Source of the DNA: JAEMQF01 sp049297615
Lineage (GTDB): Bacteria > Pseudomonadota > Gammaproteobacteria > Burkholderiales > Burkholderiaceae_C
Assembly (NCBI GenBank): GCA_049297615.1
Contig: JBAQUQ010000108.1
Span: forward strand, 1-34,671
DNA: 34,671 bases
Direction of reading: 5' to 3'
Shown: piece by piece, positions 7,001 to 14,051 of the stretch
Numbering within the stretch: the first letter of the stretch is position 1
Layout of the letters: each line of letters starts with the position of its first letter
Translations under genes and position numbers: made by a program
Notes under the pieces: generated by a model
What the model was told of the DNA's origin: nothing
The model's input: the letters and a program-made list of their open reading frames with translations, nothing else
Database searches by the model: none

Positions 7001-8064
7001 TTCGGGGCTTCCTGAGCGAGGTATTCAAACGCGATCGCAACACGTTCGAGCGCATCCTCGATGACGCCATGGGGCGCGCCCCCTTGGCCCAATGGGCGCC
7101 TGTGCTGCAATTGAGCGCGCCTCTGGGCGATTCGGGCTGTGAGCGCCTGCTGGCGTCGATGGATAACCCGGCCGTGTCCGCATGGGTGTTCCAATACCTG
7201 AGCTTCGGTCGCGCGACCCAGTGCCTGGAGGACCGTCGCCTCGCCGAGCTCCTTCAGCGCTTGAGCATCAAGCCCGACGGAGTGGTTGTCGCGATCGACA
7301 TCCTGTACATGCACATCCACGACAATCCCAACCCGATTGGGCCACTTGTCACCGACGCCGCTCGCAACTTGATCGTCAACGCGCCGCTATCCAAACACCA
7401 CAGTCGCCTAGATCATGAACTCGGCGGTGTGATCGGAAAGTTTGTCGCCGGACCTGACGGTGAACCGACGGCACGCCGGCTCCTGACGGCTCTGCGGAAA
7501 GGTTTCAAGAACTTCACTCTCTCCCGTTACGAACTGAGCGAATCGCTCGCCGCATTGTTCCGGGTGCAACCTCTGCTCGCCCTGGACATGCTAGTCGGTG
7601 ACGAATCCAATGACCGCGCCTACGCGCGTCGCCATTCACTCGCAGGCGGGCGCAGGTCCAGCGCTCTGGCTGAGATCCCGATTACCGCGCTGGTGCAGTG
7701 GTGCCGGGATGGTCCATCCGACCGATGGATCCACGTCGCCCCTCTCGTTCCCGCGTTCGAACCAGAAGACACTTCGCAAGGCCCGCGGTGGTCCGAGCGC
7801 GTGCGCTCTCTGTTGCAGCACGCGCCTGAGCCGGCCAAGGTGGCCGAATCCCTCGTCGCGCTCATCGTGCCGACGAGTTGGAGTGGCTCTAGGGCGGAGG
7901 CCATTCGGAAGCGCGTGCCACTTCTCGACGAGTTGGCCCATGCCCTTGGTCCAGAACACGCAGACAGGGTTGCCAGTTGGAGAGGCCAGTTGATGCTGAC
8001 GCTGGATCGTGAGGCTCGCCGTGAACTAGAGGAACATCGAGCCGACAACGAGCGGTTCGAATGA
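4063..8064 (+). CDS. LexA-type HTH / PD-(D/E)XK nuclease / STAND-like P-loop ATPase fusion
   Basis: The 1,333-residue product looks like an antiviral STAND effector with an unusual front end. Residues 1-65 match the LexA N-terminal winged helix (RRRQVLSFIQ, GRPPTLDEIA, HVRALEASGDL). Residues about 95-215 look like a restriction-type nuclease: D133 in GGIDVRV and Q156-V-K158 form a D...QxK catalytic pair. Residues 317-324 are a Walker A motif (GLSGVGKT) and AILIVDN near 372-378 is Walker B. The remaining 800 or so residues are helical and repeat-like, without catalytic motifs, as expected of a sensor region. In Avs-type proteins such a region recognises a phage protein and oligomerisation activates the nuclease; that mechanism is inferred here. 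There is no LexA S24 peptidase domain. I chose 4063 rather than 3958 because LexA homology begins there and the operator boxes end there. The gene diverges from abiE. Confidence 0.85.
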   Translation: MDKSTDRRRQVLSFIQSRVETDGRPPTLDEIATACGLASRSAAQKHVRALEASGDLQATPGTARSARPKPRKPAVLGARQLFEVSARDTAELSDADLRGLVARLCIARLADAGLPPGPVTWGGDQRAPDGGIDVRVQLSDEDAQRACFSASVVGFQVKATKMGVSDIQKEMCPGGLLRPSIRELVQRQGAYIIATSDSAADGEYKKRVAAMQAAASEPDHRHAEFDYYDAQRLADWTNRHPGVVAWVRNQLGRPLQGWQPYGQWAHTRGGKAQPFLPDDKHRLSDSLDREHVLPLVDGLRRVRRILDTGGSSVRLTGLSGVGKTRFAQALFEETAAPEALPPDLAVYTDTAHSPEPSPLALLDELLATRRRAILIVDNCGSQLHNQLTARCKVADRVGLLTIEYDIREDLPLETNVFQLEAASPGLIEKVIEQQFPHISPVNVRTITDFAAGNSRVAIALANTMDTNDSLAGLTDRELFDRLFWLGKEVQHELKVAAEACALVYSFDGEDIEGELSELAALAGKPALSLYRWVNELQQRGLVQCRGRWRAVLPHAISNALACQALEAIPYALIHQRLVAPLGRLLRSFSRRLGYLHASQTAVNIVRDWLSEDGLLGDVAGLSPLLLDVLTNVSPVDPATTLQALKRGVIGHRCTEILSASNASRSRLVRLARSIAYEPAYFEDCLEVLLAFARAEPEDTRMDPTRSVIASLFTLYLSGTHATKSQRADWIRRALRSDDAQLGAIGFNALSSALESHHFSSHYEFEFGARVRDFGAYPRGKDVQDWFKTFIELTVEVAQSSSPWADGARDLLAQHFRSLWTVAGMADALEAAAGPLLDAGWERGWLAIRQTIRFDGKALRADARDRLRKLEESARPQTLVARVKAIVLNGHSAGVDYSDGESASSGYERAEQLARELGERVATDADAFATVVPLIVTNQQGRHWMFGAGLAKKAACLEECWDALTQAFEATPEEQRNVQVLRGFLSEVFKRDRNTFERILDDAMGRAPLAQWAPVLQLSAPLGDSGCERLLASMDNPAVSAWVFQYLSFGRATQCLEDRRLAELLQRLSIKPDGVVVAIDILYMHIHDNPNPIGPLVTDAARNLIVNAPLSKHHSRLDHELGGVIGKFVAGPDGEPTARRLLTALRKGFKNFTLSRYELSESLAALFRVQPLLALDMLVGDESNDRAYARRHSLAGGRRSSALAEIPITALVQWCRDGPSDRWIHVAPLVPAFEPEDTSQGPRWSERVRSLLQHAPEPAKVAESLVALIVPTSWSGSRAEAIRKRVPLLDELAHALGPEHADRVASWRGQLMLTLDREARRELEEHRADNERFE

Positions 8065-8121
8065 ATGACACAGCGGTCAGCTGTGGCGCCACCCGCCGAA
8101 CGACTGGCTTCGGATGATGCT

Positions 8122-8148
8122 GACGTTCGACCCGCGAAGTCGAACGTC
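8122..8148. terminator. Hairpin between convergent genes
   Basis: A perfect 10-bp stem (GACGTTCGAC at 8122-8131 with 8139-8148) closes a 7-base loop. It lies between the end of the STAND gene (8064) and the end of the convergent HNH gene (8275). It could stop transcription from both sides, though neither strand has a T run. The remainder of 8065-8274 shows nothing else. Confidence 0.4.
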
Positions 8149-8274
8149 GCAGTCCAGTCTTCAGCCGTCGCTCAGTCGGTCGGGCTGTCCGAGGGTAGCT
8201 GGCGGCCAATGATCCTCTGCCTTACGATGACAATGGTGTCTCTCAGGTGGTGGTGTTCGCTTGTTCAGAGAATC

Positions 8275-9255
8275 TCAGAGTGCCGCGCGGGGTCTAGCGC
8301 CAGCCAGCATGACCTGTCGAGCCGGCGTCTTGAACACGTTCTTCGTGTTCCACGCCAGAAACTCGGGCGCCGGCAGAAGATCAGCGTGCTGCGGCGCGTG
8401 GATCGCGCGCCCGTGGAACTGAAGCTCGCCTTCCATGCCGCGGCCGCCGCTGATCGCGTGCTGGCTGAAGACGACGCGGTGCTCCGCCGGCTCGACGGTG
8501 AACACGCCCAGGTCGAAGAGCTTATGGTGCAGCGCGCACAGCGACAGGCCGTTGGGCTCAATGTCCGGCCCACCGACGTGATGCCATTGGATATGCGCGG
8601 CCTCCAGGCCGGCCGGTGTGTGCCCGATGCGGAGATCGAAGCCGCAGACGCAGCACCGGTACTCGTAGGCGCGCAGCACCCGCTCCCGAAAACCGGGATC
8701 GCGCCTGCGCCGTTCCGCGGTGGCGTAGTCGACAGCGACCGCTGCGCCATCGCGCAGTTCAATGGCGCCGTCGAGGTCCAGGCCCAGCGTGGCCACGATG
8801 TCGGCGTGCAGGGTCGCCGGGAAGTAGGTATCGAGCACCCGCGAAGCCACGGCCTGCAGCAGGCCGGGAATGTGGCGCAAGGCCTCGTCGACATCGGCCG
8901 GGAAGCCCGCCTTGATGTGATGCTCCCGCAGTTCGCCCAGGCTGGGCGTGGCGCCGGCGGGGCGCTTCAAGACTTCGCGCGGGCCGCTCAGGTCCCACAG
9001 CGCGCCGTGGCCATCGGTGGCCAGGTGCCAGAACGGGTAGTGGCGAGACTTGGCGGCGCTGCTGGGGCCGAACTCGGCCAGCAGTTGTTTCAGCAGCGCA
9101 TCGATGGCCGTGAACTCGACCATCCTTGGTTCGCCACGCTGCACCCGGGCCAATGCCAGCAGGATCAGCAGCGGCTTGTGCGGTGCGTAGACGCCCGCCC
9201 GCTGCGCGCGGCGGATGTTCTCGAAGGCATCCAGGACTTCGATGGCGGTCTTCAT
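8275..9255 (-). CDS. HNH endonuclease resembling phosphorothioate-DNA-sensing restriction enzymes
   Basis: The 326-residue product has an N-terminal region (about 20-85) with HKPLLILLALARVQRG, LLKQLLAEFGPSS and HYPFWHL. This pattern is found in the sulfur-binding domain of ScoMcrA-like enzymes that recognise phosphorothioate-modified DNA. The C-terminal HNH nuclease has paired cysteines at 201-204 and a second pair of ligands around C240 and H243. Its catalytic core is A-A-H221 ... N235 ... H243-H244. Such enzymes cut incoming DNA carrying phosphorothioate or sometimes methylated bases. No dnd genes are in the window, consistent with a type IV-like role against modified foreign DNA. The start overlaps the HIT gene stop by four bases, so the two are probably translated together. 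Family assignment of the N-terminal domain is from motif memory and needs a profile search. Confidence 0.8.
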   Translation of the reverse strand: MKTAIEVLDAFENIRRAQRAGVYAPHKPLLILLALARVQRGEPRMVEFTAIDALLKQLLAEFGPSSAAKSRHYPFWHLATDGHGALWDLSGPREVLKRPAGATPSLGELREHHIKAGFPADVDEALRHIPGLLQAVASRVLDTYFPATLHADIVATLGLDLDGAIELRDGAAVAVDYATAERRRRDPGFRERVLRAYEYRCCVCGFDLRIGHTPAGLEAAHIQWHHVGGPDIEPNGLSLCALHHKLFDLGVFTVEPAEHRVVFSQHAISGGRGMEGELQFHGRAIHAPQHADLLPAPEFLAWNTKNVFKTPARQVMLAGARPRAAL

Positions 9256-9662
9256 GTCGGCTGCGCCTGGTCGCGCTCAGTCCAGTAGGCGGCCTTGTCC
9301 GGAATGACCCAGCGCACGCCGCCGCGCGGGTCGGGCCCGTCACCGTGATACCGGGGGATCAAATGCATATGCAGGTGACCGATGGTCTGCCCGGCGGTCT
9401 CGCCGTCGTTGATGCCGACGTTGTAGCCCGCGGGGCCGAACTCGGCCTGAAGCTGCTGCTTCGCCACGTCCAGCAGCGCGAGCATCGCCTCGCGCTCCGG
9501 AGGCGTCGCGTCGAAGAACGAAGCGACATGGCGCCGGGTAATCACCTGCGTGTGCCCCGGCGTGACCGGGCATGCGTCCCGCACGGCCACCGCGGCATCG
9601 TTTCGGAACAGCACCCGTTCCGCCGGCAGGGCGCAGAAGGGGCACACGGCGGTCGAGGTCAT
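9252..9662 (-). CDS. HIT family protein (histidine triad hydrolase)
   Basis: HIT proteins are small nucleotide hydrolases or transferases acting on dinucleoside polyphosphates, AMP-lysine-like adducts or similar. The 136-residue product carries the triad H96-L-H98-M-H100 near the C-terminus and a CPFC metal-binding pair at 7-10. The middle contains the family segment CPVTPGHTQVITRRHV. I start at ATG 9662; a TTG five codons upstream (9677) is less likely. The gene overlaps the HNH gene by four bases, suggesting a shared role, perhaps nucleotide signalling or clean-up linked to the nuclease. That link is an inference, since HIT genes are widespread housekeeping genes. Confidence 0.88.
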   Translation of the reverse strand: MTSTAVCPFCALPAERVLFRNDAAVAVRDACPVTPGHTQVITRRHVASFFDATPPEREAMLALLDVAKQQLQAEFGPAGYNVGINDGETAGQTIGHLHMHLIPRYHGDGPDPRGGVRWVIPDKAAYWTERDQAQPT

Positions 9663-9695
9663 GACGCAAGGGTACAAGACTCGCCGCCACGCACC

Positions 9696-10634
9696 TCAAC
9701 CCACGTCGGCGCAACCAGAACGCGGCAAGCCTTCTGGCGCCGCGTCTTCTCTGCTGCCTAAGTACGCATTTGAAATGTCTGGCCGACCATGGCCCAGCTT
9801 CATCGACACATCCTGGCGGGCGGCGGCGTCGATTGCCTTGTCGGGCGCCGCTCCACCTTCGACGGGCGGCCGCACACCGGTCACGCGCTCGTACTCGTCG
9901 GCCGCGTACTGGTGCCGAAACCCATGCGGTGTCACCTTGAGGTCGGACTTCGTCATGCCGCAGCACTCCAGCACATAGCGCAGGTGCCTGATGGCCTGGG
10001 TCAACGTCAACCGTGGGTCGCTGACGCTCTCGTTCTCGTCCTTGGCAATCAGGCGGGCGATGTCGACCGCGCGCTGGCGCTCCGGCGTGTCGATTGGCAC
10101 GTACCGGCGTCGTCCGCCCTTGGTGCCGCGGTGAACGTGGAGGTACATGCCCGTGTCGGTGGCCGGCTTGCCCGCCTGTGCCGCCGTCACGACATCGGCA
10201 TGCGGACGGCACATCACGCCTTCCTTGAAGCGCAGCCCGAACGCGTCAATGAGCCGTGTTGCTGCGGCAGCCCGCACGTCGCGGGCTTCGATCTCGGCGA
10301 ACAGCTTGTCGATGTCCACGCCTCGGGCCTGAGGTGCCTTGCTCACTTTGGCCACGTAGCAGCGCTTGTAGAGCGCGGCGTCGCCGAAGTAATGCCGGCC
10401 GCTGAGCGAACGCGGGTCCAGCTTGAAGGTCTTGATCGGGTTGTGCAGCAGCGTGTCGAACACCCGGAAGAGGAACTGGCGCCGGTCTTCCATCGTGTCG
10501 AAAGACACGCCCTTGTCTTTCACTGCATGGCGCCAGTTGAACTGGGCCAGGATCAGGCTCAGCACGAACTTCCACCGCTGCGGCTGCAGCGGGATCTTGT
10601 CGAGGTCGAAATTGCGTGGCGGGTTGTTGGCCAT
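9696..10634 (-). CDS. Tyrosine recombinase / integrase
   Basis: The 312-residue product has the catalytic set of a tyrosine recombinase: R135 in GLRFKEG, K172 in RGTKGG, H237-G-F-R240, H282 in LGHG, and the nucleophile Y291 in NAYL. The N-terminal part (about 15-100) looks like the SAM-like core-binding domain of phage-type integrases. The start at 10634 has a good ribosome site (GGAAAG) six bases upstream; the in-frame start at 10694 has no such support. The gene lies about 820 bases from the 3' end of a tRNA-Asn gene, with a phage remnant between, as expected of an island integrase using that tRNA as its attachment site. The partner att site is not found in the window. Confidence 0.85.
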   Translation of the reverse strand: MANNPPRNFDLDKIPLQPQRWKFVLSLILAQFNWRHAVKDKGVSFDTMEDRRQFLFRVFDTLLHNPIKTFKLDPRSLSGRHYFGDAALYKRCYVAKVSKAPQARGVDIDKLFAEIEARDVRAAAATRLIDAFGLRFKEGVMCRPHADVVTAAQAGKPATDTGMYLHVHRGTKGGRRRYVPIDTPERQRAVDIARLIAKDENESVSDPRLTLTQAIRHLRYVLECCGMTKSDLKVTPHGFRHQYAADEYERVTGVRPPVEGGAAPDKAIDAAARQDVSMKLGHGRPDISNAYLGSREDAAPEGLPRSGCADVG

Positions 10635-10877
10635 GGTCTTTCCTTTCAAGCGTGGGCCGACGTAGTGGGTTGATCGAAGTGCGCGCATCCCCATGCGCGC
10701 GTCGGGTCAGGGTTGGGCGTGGACCAAAGGTCGCTGCCGAGGCGGTTCGTAAAAGTGGACGCCCTGCACACGGTGTCGAGCACACGTGGCTGTTCGCTCG
10801 AGGCGAACCGCAGACCCTTTGGCTTGGCCGCAGGTCTGCGAAGCAGGTGCACGGGCGCCACCCATGCAGATGCCACG

Positions 10878-11414
10878 ATGGGCATCAAATCGATCGTCGT
10901 CGCCAGTACCGCCTTGAACGTGGGTGTCACTTCGGCGATGACCCCGCGCACGCGCGCACGGCTCGCCGCCGACATGCTCCTGCTCTACACCATCCCGGCC
11001 GTGCTGGGTGCAGCGCTCAAAGACGCGCTCACACCCGGCGGCGGCGATGACGATGACGACTGGGGGGAACTGGCCGCGAAGCTGGCCGCAGAGCAAATGA
11101 GCTACCTGATGGGGCTTTTCGCGATCGTTCGCGAGTTCAGCGAGGTAGGGAAAATCTTCACCGGGCAGCGTGCGCGGGGCTACGCAGGCCCTTCCGGGCT
11201 GCGCGTGATCCCGGACGCGCAGACGGCGGCGAAGCAGATCGCGCAAGGTGAGTTCGACGACGCCTTTCGCAAGGCGATCATCAACCTGATCGGCGATATA
11301 TCAGGCATGCCCGCAGCGCAGGCGAACCGCACCATCACCGGCATCGAGGCGCTGCGCAGCGGCGAGACCAAGAACCCGGCTGCCATCGTGTTCGGCCACC
11401 AAAAGCCCCGGTGA
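10878..11414 (+). pseudogene. Remnant of a large phage protein (C-terminal part)
   Basis: The frame is open from 10713, but the recognisable part begins around 10878. It contains two short hydrophobic stretches (ADMLLLYTIPAVLGAALKDAL and SYLMGLFAIVREF), an acidic GGGDDDDDWGE linker, and a C-terminal PAAQANRTITGIEALRSGET segment. This combination is typical of the C-terminal end of very large phage virion-associated or polyvalent proteins. I infer that recombination removed the bulk of the gene. No other phage structural genes accompany it. It lies between the integrase and tRNA-Asn, at the presumed island end. It might be a short intact gene instead, but there is no ribosome site before 10878. 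Confidence 0.5.
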
Positions 11415-11451
11415 CGGAGGCGCCGTGCCTACACCGACTGCCTACATATTC

Positions 11452-11527
11452 TGGCTCCTCGACCAGGGCTCGAACCTGGGACCTACGGATTAACAGTCCG
11501 GCGCTCTACCAGCTGAGCTATCGAGGA
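11452..11527 (-). tRNA. tRNA-Asn (GTT)
   Basis: A complete cloverleaf on the minus strand. The acceptor TCCTCGA at 11527-11521 pairs with TCGAGGA before a G discriminator, and an encoded CCA ends at 11452. The anticodon loop reads CTGTTAA, giving anticodon GTT for asparagine codons. The T loop is TTCGAGC. All conserved positions, including U33, are normal, in contrast to the tRNA-like sequence at 53-126. Its 3' end faces the accessory region, so it is a candidate attachment site for the integrase at 9696-10634. Confidence 0.97.
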
Positions 11528-11559
11528 ACAGCCGCGAATTATAGCCAGGCACACCGCTC

Positions 11560-13806
11560 TCAAAGTTCAGCTTGAACCGACAAACGCCAGGTGCGTGGTG
11601 CAAGCGGGAACAGGTAGACATGGGTGAATTGGTAGGGCGATTCTTTCCAGGCGCGCGCGTCGGTGAGGTTGTCGACCCCGGCCCGCCAGGTCCAAGCTGC
11701 TGCGCCCACCCTCGTGTCGTAGCGCATCGCGGCGTCCAGGCGCGTGTAGCCGGGAATCGATGCGCTGTTGTCGGGCAGGACCTGACGCCGACTCTCGCGC
11801 ATCGCGCTCAGCTGCACATTCAGGCCCGGCAGCGCCGCCACGTCGTACGCGGCCTGACCCTTTGCTGTCAGCGCCGCAACATTGGTCGGCTCGAGACCGT
11901 TCAATCCGGCTTGCTGGCTGCCTTCACGACGCGCCCGCAAGCCCTGGAGGCCGCCCCGCAGCGTCCATTCGCCCAGGTGCGCGGCACCGGTCAATTCGAC
12001 GCCTCGGTGCCGCACATTGCCGTCGACGATGCGCGTGCACGTGGCGTCCAGACCGCAGGAACCGACATCGCTGAAGGTCGGGCGCAAGATATCGAATCCG
12101 GCCAGGTTCCAGTCGAAGTGCTCGCTGCTCCGCTTCACACCGGCCTCGATTTGACGGCTCTTCAACGCGGGAAGCGCCTCGCCACGATTGCTGTAGAGCG
12201 GCAGGTTCGGGGTGACCTCGGATTCGACCCCCCTGCCCCAACTCAGGTACAGCATGTGGTCAGGCGTCAGTTGCGTGCTCGCAGCGACAAATGGCGTGGT
12301 CAGCGTCTGCGCATACTCCGTCGGGCGTGATGCGTCGGTGCGAACACTGCTGCGCTGCAGATTCGTGCGGCGCAGGCCCAGCCATACGGTGGCCTTGTCG
12401 TCGATGCTGAGCGCATCGCGCAGATGGAGTTCACTCGATCGTTCGTCCCGATTCGTGTTCTCGTCAGACAAGCCTGCCGACGGCGGCGTTTGCAGCGTGC
12501 CGCTGATGTTGCCGGTGCCGGCGATATCGAAAATCTGCTGACCGAAGCGGGCGCGGTAGATCGACCGCAACCACCCCGCCTGAACTCGGTGGCGCAGACC
12601 CCCGGTCAGGAATTTGCCGGCAACGGAAACGTCGAGCGCATCGGTGCGGCGCCGCTCGTTGTCGCTGTGGAATTCGTACAGGTCGAAGTCGCCGTTCGGG
12701 CAATAGCGGTCCGGGTAGTAGGTGCCGTCCGGTAGAGGATTCGGGTCGAAGCAGCCAAACGGAAACGCGACACGATCATCGCTGCGCAGGCGCTGCGTGG
12801 CAGCGTGAGCCGCGACCGACCAGTCCGGGTCCAGTCTGTGCGTGATTCGAAGCGATGCGGTATTTCCTTCCAGCACCACCGGCCGTGTCCAGGCCTGGTT
12901 GTTGAGGTTGATGCGGGGGTCGATGCCGCGCGCGTCGGGAACGCTGTTACCCTGCATGCTGAACCCCGGCACGCTGGGTTGCGAGCGCCGGCTCGTCTCG
13001 CCTTCCAGTTCGATGCGCGTTGCGGCGTTCAGGCGCCAGTCGCCTGCCAATGCAAGGAGCTGACGTTCGCCGTGGGCTGAGCGCACGCGTGGGGCGAGGG
13101 TCGCGGCGGCGGCGTTCAAACGAAGCCCAAACGAATCGACGTCGCCGAAGCGACGGCTCAGGTCCACGGTGCCCGTGACGCTGTCGCGCTCGCGCCATTC
13201 GAGCGCTGCCGAACTGAGCGGAGCATCGGTGGGGCGTTTGACGATGTAATTGACCATTCCGCCGGGGGCGCTGGTGCCCGCCTGCATGCCGCTCGAGCCT
13301 TTGAGGACCTCGACGCGCGCTTTGTTGTCCAGCGCGATGGCCGTCTCGGCATTGATGGGCAGGCCGTCACGCCGAAAGTTGAATCGGTTGTCGAGAACGA
13401 AACCTCGCACCGTCAGGAAGTCCCAGTACCCTTCGGCGTTGTAGGCGTCGGCCAGCGCTGCGTCGAAGCCGATCAGGTCGGCCAGACGCTGGGCGCCTGC
13501 ATCCTTCATTTGTCCAGCGCTGATCACGGCGGCTTGCAAGGGCATTCGTGACAGCGGCGTCTCGCCCCAGCCGGCGACATCTGCCGCCACCGGCGCGCGC
13601 CCGGTGACACTGACCGGAGCAAGCAAGGTCGGCTCGGTTTGCGCCTGGCTATTCGAGCAGACCGTGCCGGTGACGCAGGCAAGCCAGGCGCCGCAGTTGC
13701 GAAGGAATGGCCGGGTCGCCCAGAGTTTGTTTGTTCCCCCTGGGGGGGGTGGACACCGCGAGGCGGCGACCGTGGGAGCACACGCAAAGGAATGAAGTTT
13801 TGCCAT
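11560..13806 (-). CDS. TonB-dependent outer membrane receptor, TPP-riboswitch controlled
   Basis: The 748-residue product is a gated outer-membrane beta-barrel transporter. After an export region come a TonB-box-like segment (LAPVSVTG, about 63-69), a plug domain with the RVEVLKGSSGMQAGTSAPGG signature common in siderophore-type receptors, and a long barrel ending in aromatic-hydrophobic strands. The start at 13806 has GGAGAA seven bases upstream. By similarity alone it would be called a siderophore receptor, but the leader holds a TPP riboswitch, so the substrate is more likely thiamine or a thiamine precursor. The N-terminus is odd: about 50 residues precede the presumed signal cleavage near SQAQ, with a PPPPGG run encoded by a C5-T-G8 tract. 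This may be an insertion of a short repeat, and it makes export efficiency uncertain. Confidence 0.88.
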   Translation of the reverse strand: MAKLHSFACAPTVAASRCPPPPGGTNKLWATRPFLRNCGAWLACVTGTVCSNSQAQTEPTLLAPVSVTGRAPVAADVAGWGETPLSRMPLQAAVISAGQMKDAGAQRLADLIGFDAALADAYNAEGYWDFLTVRGFVLDNRFNFRRDGLPINAETAIALDNKARVEVLKGSSGMQAGTSAPGGMVNYIVKRPTDAPLSSAALEWRERDSVTGTVDLSRRFGDVDSFGLRLNAAAATLAPRVRSAHGERQLLALAGDWRLNAATRIELEGETSRRSQPSVPGFSMQGNSVPDARGIDPRINLNNQAWTRPVVLEGNTASLRITHRLDPDWSVAAHAATQRLRSDDRVAFPFGCFDPNPLPDGTYYPDRYCPNGDFDLYEFHSDNERRRTDALDVSVAGKFLTGGLRHRVQAGWLRSIYRARFGQQIFDIAGTGNISGTLQTPPSAGLSDENTNRDERSSELHLRDALSIDDKATVWLGLRRTNLQRSSVRTDASRPTEYAQTLTTPFVAASTQLTPDHMLYLSWGRGVESEVTPNLPLYSNRGEALPALKSRQIEAGVKRSSEHFDWNLAGFDILRPTFSDVGSCGLDATCTRIVDGNVRHRGVELTGAAHLGEWTLRGGLQGLRARREGSQQAGLNGLEPTNVAALTAKGQAAYDVAALPGLNVQLSAMRESRRQVLPDNSASIPGYTRLDAAMRYDTRVGAAAWTWRAGVDNLTDARAWKESPYQFTHVYLFPLAPRTWRLSVQAEL
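13736..13749. repeat. C5-T-G8 homopolymer palindrome within the receptor signal region
   Basis: Five C, a T, then eight G lie inside codons for about residues 19-23 of the receptor, giving PPPPGG. The tract is partly palindromic. A G8 run is long enough to slip in replication, which would shift the receptor frame near its start. Similar C/G palindromes recur as short interspersed repeats in Comamonadaceae genomes by my recollection; only one copy is seen here. Confidence 0.4.
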
Positions 13807-13876
13807 CGTGTTCTCCACGGTTCGATGGCAGGTCGGCTGGAATCGGGGCAGCCGCGGCAAGCGGCGAACCGGACAA

Positions 13877-13960
13877 GCTTCCCTGCGCGAGGATTACCTC
13901 AGTCAGGTTCAAAGGGACTTTCTCAGTCGAGCCGTCGGCTGACGCCTCAACACCCCTAGC
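13877..13960 (-). promoter_or_regulatory. TPP riboswitch (THI element)
   Basis: On the minus strand the sequence reads GCTAGGGGTG at the 5' side of P1, then the conserved CTGAGA (13926-13921), then CCTTTGAACCTGA. A P4-like helix with a TAAT loop (TGAGG-TAAT-CCTCG) follows, and then CGCAGGGAAGC closes P1. These are the hallmark blocks of the thiamine pyrophosphate riboswitch in the right order and spacing. About 70 bases separate it from the receptor start codon at 13806, enough for an expression platform that hides the ribosome site or terminates transcription when TPP is abundant. A GATAAT at 13995-13990 is a possible -10 element; I see no clear -35. Confidence 0.93.
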
Positions 13961-14008
13961 GAATGCGACGCCTGAAGCGCCGCGGCAGGATTATCAGGTA
14001 ATTGATGG

Positions 14009-14049
14009 GGGCCGCGCTAGCGGCCCTGCCGTCGTTCTCATCCGACGGC
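14009..14049 (-). terminator. Two consecutive hairpins after the FNR gene
   Basis: Directly after the reductase stop codon (TAA at 14054-14052) come a 7-bp stem (14028-14034 with 14043-14049) and then a second perfect 7-bp GC stem with a four-base loop (14009-14015 with 14020-14026). Neither is followed by a strong T run on the minus strand. They probably separate the reductase transcript from the riboswitch-led receptor transcript. Confidence 0.45.
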
Positions 14050-14051
14050 GT

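Noticed and set aside
8065..9288. Plus-strand ORF starting right after the STAND gene
   Set aside because: Most of it is antisense to the HNH gene and it has no domain. Its first 70 codons lie in the convergent gap and look non-coding.
10713..10877. 5' part of the phage remnant frame as coding
   Set aside because: There is no similarity to the phage family in this segment and no ribosome site; it is probably an open frame by chance.
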